57,898 nucleotides of DNA from Acetatifactor sp. (GTDB taxonomy: Bacteria; Bacillota; Clostridia; Lachnospirales; Lachnospiraceae). The stretch covers positions 1 through 57,898 of the forward strand of contig JAFLRM010000020.1 of NCBI GenBank assembly GCA_022511465.1, in the 5' to 3' direction. Made by a program: the position numbers and the translations under genes. The notes under the pieces are model-generated. The model made no database searches and was not told the DNA's origin. It worked only from the letters and a program-made list of their open reading frames with translations. The number at the start of each line of letters is the position of its first letter. Positions within the stretch are counted from its first letter, which is position 1. Below are positions 20,807 to 29,784 of the stretch, in pieces.

Positions 20807-21877
20807 TCAGTCATATATATACAGGTCAATACCGTTTGCAATGCCCGTCACAATCTTGTCCTGATAGTCCTCCGAAGCCATAAGGGCATCCTCCTCCGGA
20901 TTCGTCATGTACCCCATCTCAACAATGGTCACGGGAACCTGACACCAGTTGATACCGCTCATAGTGTCCGTCTCCCATACCTTTCTCTTTTTACATCCGG
21001 TTGCTGCAACCAGTTCATCCAGCACACAGTCGGACAGCGCTCTGCTCTCCTCATACAGGCTGCCGTTGTAAGGGTTTGTGGGTGTCTGGCAAATGGTCAT
21101 AGCCCCTTTCACACTGGTATCTTCGGAGCCGTTGGCGTGAACTCGGACAAAGGCATCTGCGTTCAGATCATTGGCCACTTGCGCCCTCTCACTATTGCTG
21201 ATATTCACATTATGTTCCGTTCTCACCATCACAACCTCATAGCCTCTCGCCTCCAGCTCGTCTTGCAGCTTCTTTGCCACCGTCAAGGTCAGTTCATATT
21301 CATACAAGCCACTTGTGTTACCGCGGGTGCCTCCCGACACTTTGGCTTTCATCTCCACTGCCCCCGGTCCCACAGGCTCCTTCTCGCTGTTCGCTTTCTG
21401 CTGATGTCCCGCATCAATGACCACCACATAGCCGTTCTGCCCCTCTATCTTCTGTCTAAGATATTCGCCGGCAACGTAGTATACCCCACCATCCAGAAGT
21501 ATCCTGCTCCACTCTCCGTCATCATCAATCCTCTGTACTTCTTCCCTGCGCTGTAATGTAGTGTAAATTTCGGCATCAGTGGAAGGAGCTGTTCTCACAT
21601 TTACTTTGGTAGTGGCATAAAAGGTTTCTGTGGATGTTATTGTTTCCGGAAAATTGTCCTGATCAGATGACTTATTCGCGTCGGAATAAGCCTCCTTGGT
21701 TCCCATCTCCAATTCTGAAGCTTCCTCCGGCAGATTTTCTGAAAATTCTTCTGACACCGGAACACTCTCCGAAGCATTGGTCTCCCCCTGTTCCTTTGTA
21801 TTCCCACACCCGGACAACATCAGTATCGATAAAATTCCTATTGCAATAACTTTTGCACTAATGCCTCTTTTTTTCAT
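20807..21877 (-). CDS. N-acetylmuramoyl-L-alanine amidase lipoprotein with SH3b domain
   Basis: 356-residue cell-wall hydrolase that cuts the amide between MurNAc and the stem peptide. The lipobox LSGC (residue about 24) makes it a predicted membrane-anchored lipoprotein. An acidic low-complexity linker is followed by an SH3b domain around residues 88-140 ([21 protein letters not shown]) and an Amidase_3 catalytic domain from VVVIDAGHQ to the end. The zinc-site residues are His in DAGHQ, Glu in the following segment, and His in [25 protein letters not shown] holds the catalytic Glu. Convergent with the small membrane protein gene. Confidence 0.9.
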   Translation of the reverse strand: MKKRGISAKVIAIGILSILMLSGCGNTKEQGETNASESVPVSEEFSENLPEEASELEMGTKEAYSDANKSSDQDNFPETITSTETFYATTKVNVRTAPSTDAEIYTTLQRREEVQRIDDDGEWSRILLDGGVYYVAGEYLRQKIEGQNGYVVVIDAGHQQKANSEKEPVGPGAVEMKAKVSGGTRGNTSGLYEYELTLTVAKKLQDELEARGYEVVMVRTEHNVNISNSERAQVANDLNADAFVRVHANGSEDTSVKGAMTICQTPTNPYNGSLYEESRALSDCVLDELVAATGCKKRKVWETDTMSGINWCQVPVTIVEMGYMTNPEEDALMASEDYQDKIVTGIANGIDLYIYD

Positions 21878-21938
21878 TTTCCCATTTACTCCAGTCCTAT
21901 TTTACAATTGGCACATTCGGACAAGATCGCATTGTCTC

Positions 21939-22544
21939 TTAAGTCCGCACCCCTAATTTCCGCAGTTCCTCCTCCGCCTGCTCCATGGTCTCAAACACGA
22001 TCCCATGCATTCCTTCCCGCTCGGCGGCTTCCACATTAATGGAAAGATCATCCAGAAAAACGCTCTCCTCCGCTTTCAACTGATACCGCGAAAGCAGAAG
22101 CTTATAAATCGCCGGATCGGGCTTGATCATCTTGTCCTGATAGGAGAGAATGCCCCCGTCCGCATACGCGATAAATTCCAGCGCGTCCTCACATTCCCTG
22201 TGGGCCTTTCCCGCAAAATTAGACAGATAGTACACGTGATAGCCGTTTCCCTTGAGTTTTTTTACCCACGGCACCGCGTAGGCTCTGGCTGTCACCATTC
22301 CGTGTACGTTATCAAAAGCCTTATGGAGCTCCTCTTCAATCTCCGGATTGTTATCCACAAAGGCCTGAAACAATTCGTCGTCCGACCAGCCTCCTCTGTC
22401 AAATTCACGCCAGACCGGACTCTCCACGGACGCTCTGGCTATGCGGCCGATCATTGACTCGTCAAATCCTTTATCTGCGAGGAACTCCCGCCACCGAAAG
22501 TCCGTCAGTACATTTCCAATGTCAAACACAATATTCCGAATCAT
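21939..22544 (-). CDS. HAD superfamily hydrolase (YihX-like)
   Basis: 201-residue haloacid-dehalogenase-fold phosphatase. Motif I is atypical but recognisable: NIVFDIGNVLTDF, with the nucleophile Asp followed by IGN rather than LDGT, as in YihX-type proteins. VYYLSNFAG is motif II, KPDPAIYKLLL motif III, and VFLDDLSINVEAA motif IV. The start overlaps the stop of the LysR gene by 4 bp (ATGA), so it is translationally coupled and forms the third gene of a purA-lysR-HAD unit. Substrate not predictable. Confidence 0.87.
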   Translation of the reverse strand: MIRNIVFDIGNVLTDFRWREFLADKGFDESMIGRIARASVESPVWREFDRGGWSDDELFQAFVDNNPEIEEELHKAFDNVHGMVTARAYAVPWVKKLKGNGYHVYYLSNFAGKAHRECEDALEFIAYADGGILSYQDKMIKPDPAIYKLLLSRYQLKAEESVFLDDLSINVEAAEREGMHGIVFETMEQAEEELRKLGVRT

Positions 22545-23434
22545 TTTATCTCCAACTCCATTATTTCAAATAGTTTCCGCACTGCCATTGGAAGTTCTAT
22601 CCGCATATTGCTCACCACACAGAAGCTTCGCTTCGGGATCATCTGGTTAAAGCGCAGTTCAAAGAGTTGTCCTGACTCCAGATATTCCTTTGCGAAATCC
22701 CGTACCACACATCCTACACCCAGACTCCTCAGGGCAAACTGTACGATCATATCGCTGGTGGCAAGCTCAAACTCCGGCTGGATCGCCACGCTGCTCTTCG
22801 CAAGAAAGCCATCCATATAGCTTCGGGTACTGGTGTTTTTCTCCAAAAAGATCATGGGGAGCTCCTGAAGCTTCTGCAGATCCAGCGTCCGGTTCTTGTA
22901 GGAGATAAACCTGCGTCCTGCCACGAACACATCCTCAATCTCCCTCACCGGCACTGACCGAATATCTTCTCTTTCCTCAAAAGGAGTGCTCACGATGCCA
23001 AAGTCAATCCTGCCGTCCCGCAGAAACTGTAACGTCTCCGGAGTCGGCGCATTGGTGACAACAACCTTGATCTCCGGATATTGCTCGTGAAACCTCTCCA
23101 GATAGGGAAGCAGATAAAACTGCAGCGTCATATCACTGGCACCGATATGGATCTCTCCCAGCTCCAAATTCTGCATTTGGCGAATCTTGGTCACACCCAT
23201 TTCAATCTGCTCATATCCCTTTTCCACATAGGAGAACAAAAGCCGCCCCTCTCCTGTAAGCTTCACACCTCTGGCCGCCCTTGTAAAAAGGAGAACCCCA
23301 AGGTTCCCCTCCAACTGGCGCAGGGCCTGACTCACCGCCGGCTGGGAGATAGACAACTCTCCCGCCGCCTTGGTGACGCTTCCGGTCTTGGCCACATAAT
23401 AAAATACTTTATAATACTCTAAATTACTGATCAT
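22541..23434 (-). CDS. LysR-family transcriptional regulator
   Basis: 297 residues. The N-terminal winged helix-turn-helix YYKVFYYVAKTGSVTKAAGELSISQPAVSQALRQLE (seen in parts) is classic LysR; the rest is a periplasmic-binding-protein-like effector domain starting near residue 90 (IHIGASDMTLQFYLLPYL). It begins 4 bp after the purA stop and overlaps the HAD gene, so it is co-transcribed rather than divergent as most LysR genes are. Target and effector unknown; autoregulation of this operon is possible. Confidence 0.9.
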   Translation of the reverse strand: MISNLEYYKVFYYVAKTGSVTKAAGELSISQPAVSQALRQLEGNLGVLLFTRAARGVKLTGEGRLLFSYVEKGYEQIEMGVTKIRQMQNLELGEIHIGASDMTLQFYLLPYLERFHEQYPEIKVVVTNAPTPETLQFLRDGRIDFGIVSTPFEEREDIRSVPVREIEDVFVAGRRFISYKNRTLDLQKLQELPMIFLEKNTSTRSYMDGFLAKSSVAIQPEFELATSDMIVQFALRSLGVGCVVRDFAKEYLESGQLFELRFNQMIPKRSFCVVSNMRIELPMAVRKLFEIMELEIK

Positions 23435-23438
23435 AAAT

Positions 23439-24731
23439 TTATGCCTTCAGCGGAGACTTGCGGTAAATGATATCGCTTCTGCTGGGACCGTTGCTGACCA
23501 TGGTGATGGGATAGCCGATCTGTTCTTCCACAAACTCTACATATTGGCGGCAGTTCTCCGGCAGGTCTTCATAATTTTTAATCCCCCGGATCTCACACTT
23601 CCAACCGGGCAGCTTCTTGATCACAGGCTTTGCCTTCTCCAGTTTCGCGGTGACGGGAAACTCCGTCGTCACCTCCCCGTCAATCTCATAGCCGACACAC
23701 ACGGGTATCTCATCCAGATATCCCAGAACATCCAGAACCGTAAATGCCACATCGGTAGTCCCCTGAAGCCGGCAGCCGTACTTGGAGGCCACACAGTCAA
23801 ACCAGCCCATTCTTCTGGGGCGTCCGGTGGTAGCGCCGTACTCGCCGCCATCCCCGCCGCGGCGTCTGAGTTCTTCCGCCTCATCGCCAAATATTTCCGA
23901 CACAAAGGCACCCGCTCCCACAGCGGAGGAGTATGCCTTGCAAACCGTTACGATCTGCTTGATCTCATAAGGCGGAAGTCCCGCGCCAATGGCACCGTAT
24001 GCAGCCAGCGTGGAGGAGGAAGTAACCATAGGATAGATACCGTGATCCGGATCTTTCAAGGTTCCCAGCTGTCCCTCCAGAAGGACTGTCTTTCCCTCTT
24101 TCAAAGCCTTGTCTAAAAATGCGGACACGTCGCACACATAGGGTGCGATCATATCTCGGTACTCATGCAGTGTTTCCAGCAACTCCTTAGGGTCGATGAG
24201 TGGCTTATGATACAGATGCTCCAGCAGGACATTCTTTGTCTGTATCACGCGCTCTACTTTTTCCTGAAGCAATTCTTCGTCAAAGAGCTCGCTCACCTGA
24301 AAACCAATCTTAGCATATTTATCGGAGTAAAACGGAGCAATACCGGATTTGGTGGAGCCAAAGGACTTGCCTGCCAAACGCTCCTCCTCATACTGGTCAA
24401 ACAAAATATGGTAGGGCATCACGATCTGGGCTCTGTCAGATACCAGAATCTTAGGCATGGGCACATTCCTGTCGGTGATGGATCTGATCTCCTGCATCAG
24501 GATCGGAATGTTCAGGGCAACGCCGTTGCCGATGATGCTGGTAGTATGGCTGTAGAACACACCGGACGGCAAGGTATGCAGCGCAAATTTGCCGTAATTG
24601 TTCACGATGGTGTGGCCCGCGTTGGCACCACCCTGAAAGCGCACGATAATGTCCGCTTCCTCCGCCATCATGTCCGTTATCTTGCCCTTTCCTTCATCTC
24701 CCCAGTTAGCTCCCACTACTGCCTTAACCAT
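23439..24731 (-). CDS. purA: Adenylosuccinate synthetase
   Basis: 430-residue GTP-dependent enzyme joining IMP and aspartate, the first step to AMP. Conserved GANWGDEGKGKITD at the N-terminus (GTP/IMP site), NAGHTIVNN, GSTKSGIAP and the substrate loop GGEYGATTGRPRRMGWFD are all present. Start 24731 has GGAGG just upstream; the frame is open to 24890 but that part contains tandem DNA repeats and is not conserved. Together with purB (26.8 kb) it completes the AMP branch. Upstream lies a leader of roughly 200 nt. Confidence 0.97.
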   Translation of the reverse strand: MVKAVVGANWGDEGKGKITDMMAEEADIIVRFQGGANAGHTIVNNYGKFALHTLPSGVFYSHTTSIIGNGVALNIPILMQEIRSITDRNVPMPKILVSDRAQIVMPYHILFDQYEEERLAGKSFGSTKSGIAPFYSDKYAKIGFQVSELFDEELLQEKVERVIQTKNVLLEHLYHKPLIDPKELLETLHEYRDMIAPYVCDVSAFLDKALKEGKTVLLEGQLGTLKDPDHGIYPMVTSSSTLAAYGAIGAGLPPYEIKQIVTVCKAYSSAVGAGAFVSEIFGDEAEELRRRGGDGGEYGATTGRPRRMGWFDCVASKYGCRLQGTTDVAFTVLDVLGYLDEIPVCVGYEIDGEVTTEFPVTAKLEKAKPVIKKLPGWKCEIRGIKNYEDLPENCRQYVEFVEEQIGYPITMVSNGPSRSDIIYRKSPLKA

Positions 24732-24787
24732 ATTTCCTCCGTTCTTACCTGTAGACATGGTAATTGAATTTCTGTGCTTCTTGCCGG

Positions 24788-24849
24788 TTCCGCCCAGTCG
24801 CGCAGATGTTTCCGCCCAGTCGTGCAGATGTTTCCGCCCAGTCACGCCG
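24788..24849. repeat. 22-bp tandem repeat, 2.8 copies, in purA leader
   Basis: The unit TTCCGCCCAGTCGYGCAGAT plus GT recurs at 24788, 24810 and 24832 with single-base differences, the last copy being partial. It lies between the predicted purA promoter and the start codon, so it would be transcribed. The period is not a multiple of three, so it is not a protein repeat. Confidence 0.8.
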
Positions 24850-24941
24850 AAAGGTTCCATTCGGAGGCGCTCTCGCTCCATGAAACCCATCGACGCGCTG
24901 GGCTGCTATCCGGCAAGCTACAAATCAAAATAAGCACTAAG

Positions 24942-24973
24942 TGTAGTATACTACATTTTCTTGTATAAGTAAA
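24942..24973 (-). promoter_or_regulatory. Predicted purA promoter with a perfect 14-bp dyad over the -10
   Basis: On the minus strand TTTACT (24968-24973), 17 bases, TATACT (24945-24950). The -10 is embedded in the perfect palindrome TGTAGTATACTACA (24942-24955), a possible operator. The leader to the purA start would be about 205 nt. Confidence 0.5.
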
Positions 24974-25050
24974 ATCAATATATTTTATATATCAAATAAT
25001 ATTTGCTTATATTATTAAATCTCCCACATAAAACACTTGTCGCAAAACAG

Positions 25051-25220
25051 CCTGACCATGCTGATTGTTCTTATGAAGACCCTTGAAAAACGTCGGCACT
25101 TGGCGAGGTTAAAGCAGCGGAAGCTGTTTTCGAGCCTAGTGTCCGTTACGTTTTTCTTAAAGCAACTTGTTGCTTTTGAGTGACAAACGTGTCTGAATAA
25201 GAATTGTCAGCATGGTCGGG
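25051..25220. repeat. Long composite palindromic element (multi-hairpin)
   Basis: Outer arms of about 30 bp: CCTGACCATGCTGA... at 25051-25080 pairs with ...TCAGCATGGTCGGG at 25191-25220. An inner pair, AAAAACGTCGGCACTTGGCGAGG (about 25086-25108, given with key bases AAAAACGT and GAGG), faces CCTAGTGTCCGTTACGTTTTT (25135-25155). AAAGCAAC-TT-GTTGCTTT (about 25160-25177) is a perfect third hairpin. No coding frame or transposase is present. It lies between purA and purF2 and resembles repeated MITE-like or structured-RNA elements of Lachnospiraceae. The flanking bases from 24974 to 25050 show nothing else. Confidence 0.7.
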
Positions 25221-25258
25221 CGTGCCATAGTTGGACATGATATAGTGCTAATATTAGC

Positions 25259-26665
25259 TTACTCCACTCCGTCCCAGCAGTAAGTACACAGCTTCTCTCT
25301 TCCAATCCCCACCGCATCAATCATATCGTCCAATCGGTTAAACTGTAACGTCGTAAAGTTCAGCTGTTTTCCGATCCGACCCACCATCTCCGCATACTCG
25401 GAGCTGTCGGGATCCACATAATTCTTCAGATCGATCTTCCTTCCCTCATCCTCCATCTCCTTGAGCACTCTCCTGGCGATCAGATCCATCTCGGAGGAAG
25501 ATCTGGAAAAGTTCAGATATTTACAGCCGTACATAATAGGCGGACACGCCGGGCGGATATGTACCTCTTTTGCGCCGCTCCGGTACAGAAACTCCGTGGT
25601 CTCCCGAAGCTGTGTTCCTCTCACGATAGAGTCATCGATCAACAAAAGACTCCTATCCTGGATCAGATCATGCACCGGTATCAGCTTCATCTTGGCGATC
25701 AGATTTCTCTGTGTCTGTATCGTAGGCATAAAGGATCTGGGCCATGTGGGTGTATACTTGATAAACGGTCTGGAAAAAGGAATTCCGGAACGGTTTGCGT
25801 ATCCCACCGCGTGAGCGGTTCCGGAATCCGGCACACCCGCCACAATATCCGGCTTTACTTCATCCCTTTCCGCCATCTTGGCACCGCAGTTGTAGCGCAT
25901 CTGCTCCACACTGATTCCCTCGTAGGAGGAGGAAGGATAGCCGTAATATACCCACATGAAAGTGCATATCTTCATATTCTTTCCGGGAGCTGCCAGTGTG
26001 CGCACTCCCTCCGGTGTCGCCACCACGATTTCTCCCGGCCCCAGTTCCCTATCAGGAGTATAGCCCAGGTTCAGGTAAGCAAAGCTCTCCAGAGACACGC
26101 AGTAGGCACCCTCTTTCTTGCCGATGGCCACCGGTGTACGCCCCATCTTATCGCGGGCCGCATAAATTCCCTTTGGAGTCATGAGAAGTATGCTCAGAGA
26201 ACCGTCTATCACCTCCTGCGCGTACTGAATGCCCTCCAACAGGTTGTCTTTCTCGTTTACAATGGAGGCCACCAGCTCCGTGGGATTGATGTCTCCACCG
26301 CTCATCTCCAGAAAATGAGAATGTCCATGAGCAAAAACTTCCTGCAAGATCGCCTCCGTGTTGTTGATCTTGCCCACTGTGGTGATCGCATAGGTTCCAT
26401 GATGGGAGCGGACCATCAGAGGCTGTGGCTCAAAGTCCGAGATACAACCGATTCCCAGATTTCCCTGCATCGCATTGACATCCTTGTCAAACTTGGTGCG
26501 GAAAGGTGCATTTTCTATGTTGTGAATGGCGCGGTCATACCCCTTTTCCTTGCTGTAGACAGCCATACCCGCACGTCTGGTGCCCAGATGGGAATGATAG
26601 TCTGTCCCAAAGAACAGATCAAACACACAGTCATCCTTTGCTGCAACTCCGAAAAAACCTCCCAT
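25259..26665 (-). CDS. PurF paralogue with inactivated glutaminase site
   Basis: 468-residue amidophosphoribosyltransferase-like protein. The PRPP loop LLLIDDSIVRGTQ and the phosphoribosyltransferase half are intact, and the four Fe-S cysteines of the Bacillus-type enzyme are kept (CTFMWVYY, PPIMYGC, LCTYC near the C-terminus). The glutaminase half is not: the N-terminus reads MGGFFGV where active PurF has CGVFGV, so the nucleophile Cys is Gly; the RYST arginine segment reads GIGCISDF, and the AHNGN oxyanion loop reads TTVGKIN. It is 95 bp downstream of purB and the third gene after a true purF. It may use ammonia, or regulate PurF. Start 26665 was chosen from AAAGGAGG eight bases upstream rather than ATG 26671. 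Confidence 0.85.
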   Translation of the reverse strand: MGGFFGVAAKDDCVFDLFFGTDYHSHLGTRRAGMAVYSKEKGYDRAIHNIENAPFRTKFDKDVNAMQGNLGIGCISDFEPQPLMVRSHHGTYAITTVGKINNTEAILQEVFAHGHSHFLEMSGGDINPTELVASIVNEKDNLLEGIQYAQEVIDGSLSILLMTPKGIYAARDKMGRTPVAIGKKEGAYCVSLESFAYLNLGYTPDRELGPGEIVVATPEGVRTLAAPGKNMKICTFMWVYYGYPSSSYEGISVEQMRYNCGAKMAERDEVKPDIVAGVPDSGTAHAVGYANRSGIPFSRPFIKYTPTWPRSFMPTIQTQRNLIAKMKLIPVHDLIQDRSLLLIDDSIVRGTQLRETTEFLYRSGAKEVHIRPACPPIMYGCKYLNFSRSSSEMDLIARRVLKEMEDEGRKIDLKNYVDPDSSEYAEMVGRIGKQLNFTTLQFNRLDDMIDAVGIGREKLCTYCWDGVE

Positions 26666-26766
26666 ACTCATATCCTCCTTTCTTGGTAGAGAATAAAATA
26701 GCCAAAATAAGGATGTGCACAGATATGTGTAAAGCTCATTTTGACTATTTAAATTGGTTTTATGTT

Positions 26767-28218
26767 TTAAACATTTATCTCCGCCTTGACACCCAACAAC
26801 TCTTTGTTGGCTTCAAGAATTGGATCAATCACATTTTTAAGGAATGCCTCCACCTGTTCTTTGGAGCGTCCTACATACTTGGCAGGGTCCATAGTCTTCT
26901 GCAGATCCTCCAAACTCATGTTGAACGCCGGATCTGCGGCAATCAATTCCAGCAAGTTGTTGTCCTTACCCTCCACTTTCACATTGCGGCCGGCCTCCAT
27001 AGACAATTCGCGGATACGCTCATGCAGCTCCTGACGGTTTCCGCCGGCCTTAACCGCATCCATCATAATATTCTCGGTGGCCATGAAAGGCAGCTCCGAA
27101 CGCAGACGCTTCTCGATCACCTTCGGGTATACCACAAGCCCGTCCACCACATTCAGGCACAAGTCCAGGATCCCATCGATGGCCAGAAAGCCCTCGGGAA
27201 TGGACAAACGCTTGTTGGCGGAGTCATCCAGCGTTCTCTCAAACCACTGGGTAGCGGAGGTGATCGCCGGATTTAGAGCATCGATCATCACATACCTGGA
27301 AAGAGAGGCAATCCTCTCACTTCTCATAGGATTTCTCTTGTATGCCATCGCGGAAGAACCGATCTGGCTCTTCTCAAAGGGCTCCTCCACCTCTTTCAGG
27401 TGCTGAAGCAGACGGATATCATTGCTCATCTTGTGCGCGGAGGCCGCGATACCAGCCAGCACATTGGCCACTCTTGTGTCCACCTTGCGGGAATAGGTCT
27501 GTCCGGATACCGGATAACACTCTTTAAAGCCCATCTTCTGCGCAATCATCGGATCGATCTTGTCGATAGTCTCCTGATCCCCGTCAAACAGTTCCAAAAA
27601 AGACGCCTGTGTTCCGGTGGTTCCCTTAGATCCCAAAAGCTTCATATTGTCAAGCACATGCTCCAGATCTTCCAGATCCAGTGAAAACTCCTGAAGCCAG
27701 AGTGTTGCTCTCTTGCCCACAGTAGTGGGTTGAGCCGGCTGAAAGTGTGTAAATGCAAGCGTGGGCTGGGCCTTATACTCGTCCGCAAAGTCCGCCAGTT
27801 CCTGCATCACATTTACTAACTTCTTCTTCACCAGCTTAAGTGCCTCCGTCATCACAATAATGTCGGTATTGTCACCCACATAACAGGAGGTTGCACCCAG
27901 ATGAATGATTCCTGCGGCCTTGGGACACTGCTGCCCATATGCATACACGTGGCTCATCACGTCGTGACGGACTTCTTTCTCGCGGGCTCTGGCCACATCG
28001 TAGTTGATGTCGTCCACATGAGCCTTCAGTTCCTCAATCTGTTCGTCTGTGATCACAGGCTTTCCATTCTGCGAAAGCCCTAATTCTTTCTCTGTCTCGG
28101 CAAGCGCGATCCAAAGCCTTCTCCAGGTACGGAATTTCATATCCTGGGAGAAAATATACTGCATCTCTTTGCTGGCATACCGCTCCGACAGTGGGCTGAT
28201 ATAGCGATCTGTACTCAT
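26767..28218 (-). CDS. purB: Adenylosuccinate lyase
   Basis: 483-residue fumarase/aspartase-superfamily lyase acting twice in purine synthesis (SAICAR to AICAR, adenylosuccinate to AMP). Visible are HLGATSCYVGDN, the catalytic-His region TLAFTHFQPAQPTTVGKR, and the signature loop GSSAMAYKRNPMRSERI. Start 28218 (MSTDRYISPLSERYAS) has AAGGAG upstream; the longer frame to 28329 overlaps purF and is unsupported. It begins 16 bp after the purF stop, in one operon. Confidence 0.96.
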   Translation of the reverse strand: MSTDRYISPLSERYASKEMQYIFSQDMKFRTWRRLWIALAETEKELGLSQNGKPVITDEQIEELKAHVDDINYDVARAREKEVRHDVMSHVYAYGQQCPKAAGIIHLGATSCYVGDNTDIIVMTEALKLVKKKLVNVMQELADFADEYKAQPTLAFTHFQPAQPTTVGKRATLWLQEFSLDLEDLEHVLDNMKLLGSKGTTGTQASFLELFDGDQETIDKIDPMIAQKMGFKECYPVSGQTYSRKVDTRVANVLAGIAASAHKMSNDIRLLQHLKEVEEPFEKSQIGSSAMAYKRNPMRSERIASLSRYVMIDALNPAITSATQWFERTLDDSANKRLSIPEGFLAIDGILDLCLNVVDGLVVYPKVIEKRLRSELPFMATENIMMDAVKAGGNRQELHERIRELSMEAGRNVKVEGKDNNLLELIAADPAFNMSLEDLQKTMDPAKYVGRSKEQVEAFLKNVIDPILEANKELLGVKAEINV

Positions 28219-28234
28219 TTTATGTCTCCTTTCC

Positions 28235-29683
28235 CTACGCTTCAAATTCCCCCCTGATATCCTCCTTGGGCGGCTCCAACGGATACTTCCCTGTAAAGCA
28301 CCCCTTACAGATCCCCAGTCCGTCCACAATCTCCTTAAGCCTCTCCTCCCTCAGATAATCCAGGCTGTCCGCCCCAATGATCTCACAGATCTCAGGTACG
28401 GTTCTGTTATACGCGATCAACTGCTCTCTGGCCGGCACGTCCGTCCCAAAATAACACGGCCACAAAAAAGGCGGCGAGCTGACTCTCATATGTACCTCTT
28501 TGGCGCCGGCCTCCCTAAGCATCCTCACAATACGGTCGGAGGTCGTTCCCCTGACGATAGAATCGTCTATCATAATGATACGCTTCCCCTCCACCGCCTC
28601 GCGGATCGGGTTCAGCTTCACCTGCACACTGCTCTCCCTGCTCTTCTGCCCTGGCTTGATAAAGGTTCTTCCCACATAAGCATTCTTCATGAACGCAGTT
28701 CCATAGGGGATGCCCGACTGTAAGGAATATCCCAGCGCCGCACAGTTTCCGGACTCCGGCACACCGACCACCAGATCTGCATCCACCGGCGAATCCATAG
28801 CCAAAAACTTTCCCGCCATGGTGCGGGAGTGATACACGCTGACGCCGTCCATGATACTGTCCGGTCTTGCAAAATAAATATATTCAAACACACACCTTGC
28901 GCTCTCCTCCGGCTTCAACACATGGCTTGTGTCGGACACGATACCTTTCTCCGGGGAGATCGTCACGATCTCCCCGGGCAGCACATCCCTCACAAAAGTT
29001 GCGCCCACCGTGTCCAACGCACAGCTTTCGCTGGCCAACAGGTATGTATTATCCCGTTTGCCGATACAGAGCGGCCGAAAACCAAAAGGATCTCTGGCAC
29101 CGATCAGCTTTCGGGGTGACATGATCACCAGAGAGTAGGCTCCCTTGATCTCATGCATCACGCGCCCCACCGCTTCCTCCACAGTCTTGGACCTTAAACG
29201 CTCTCTGGCAATGCCGTAGGCGATGATCTCGGAGTCGATAGTAGTCTGAAAAATCGCACCCGTATACGCCAACCTATGACGCAGCTCAGGTGTGTTGATC
29301 AGGTTGCCATTGTGTGCCAATCCCAGCGTGCCCTTCACATAATTCAATACGAGCGGCTGGGCATTCTCCCTGGTGGAACTTCCGGCGGTGGAATACCGCA
29401 CATGCCCCACGCCGATATCGCCCTTTAATTTCTCCAGATCCTCCGGTACAAACGCCTCGTTGACAAGCCCCATATCCTTGCTGCTCAAAACCTTGCCCTT
29501 GGGGCCATTGGTATCACTGACTGCAATACCACAGCTCTCCTGTCCGCGGTGCTGCAAGGCCATCAGGCCATAATATATCGTGGAAGCCACATCCCCGCCA
29601 TCAAAATCATAGGCGCCAAAAACGCCACACTCCTCCTTGCACTTGTCCATATCGTCTGCCTGCACATAAATGTTGTCTGCCAC
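28235..29683 (-). CDS. purF: Amidophosphoribosyltransferase
   Basis: 482-residue first enzyme of purine synthesis, making phosphoribosylamine from PRPP and glutamine. The catalytic Cys is residue 19 (KEECGVFGAY), so an 18-residue propeptide is probably removed as in B. subtilis PurF. Glutaminase motifs LQHRGQESCG, HVRYSTAG and LAHNGNLIN are intact, as are the PRPP loop IIMIDDSIVRGTT and Fe-S cysteines in RCVFEYIYF, FLWPC and CKGC. The start is a GTG (29681-29683) with GAGAGG upstream; an ATG at 29650 would leave only seven residues before the Cys. First gene of purF-purB-purF2. Confidence 0.96.
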   Translation of the reverse strand: MADNIYVQADDMDKCKEECGVFGAYDFDGGDVASTIYYGLMALQHRGQESCGIAVSDTNGPKGKVLSSKDMGLVNEAFVPEDLEKLKGDIGVGHVRYSTAGSSTRENAQPLVLNYVKGTLGLAHNGNLINTPELRHRLAYTGAIFQTTIDSEIIAYGIARERLRSKTVEEAVGRVMHEIKGAYSLVIMSPRKLIGARDPFGFRPLCIGKRDNTYLLASESCALDTVGATFVRDVLPGEIVTISPEKGIVSDTSHVLKPEESARCVFEYIYFARPDSIMDGVSVYHSRTMAGKFLAMDSPVDADLVVGVPESGNCAALGYSLQSGIPYGTAFMKNAYVGRTFIKPGQKSRESSVQVKLNPIREAVEGKRIIMIDDSIVRGTTSDRIVRMLREAGAKEVHMRVSSPPFLWPCYFGTDVPAREQLIAYNRTVPEICEIIGADSLDYLREERLKEIVDGLGICKGCFTGKYPLEPPKEDIRGEFEA

Positions 29684-29738
29684 TGATTTCCATACCTCTC
29701 TTTGGTCATGTTCCAGAATAAGATTTAGAATAAGGTTT

Positions 29739-29766
29739 ATTATAACATATTTGCCCTGAAAATCAA
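29739..29766 (-). promoter_or_regulatory. Promoter of the purF-purB-purF2 operon
   Basis: TTGATT (29761-29766), 16-base spacer and TATAAT (29739-29744) on the minus strand. The leader is short (about 50 nt), leaving no room for a purine riboswitch. Confidence 0.7.
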
Positions 29767-29784
29767 ATGTTGCGGGTCAATTTA

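Noticed and set aside
24732..24941. A riboswitch in the purA leader
   Set aside because: The leader is long enough, but I see no purine, guanidine or PRPP aptamer core, and the repeats do not fold into a clear switch by eye.
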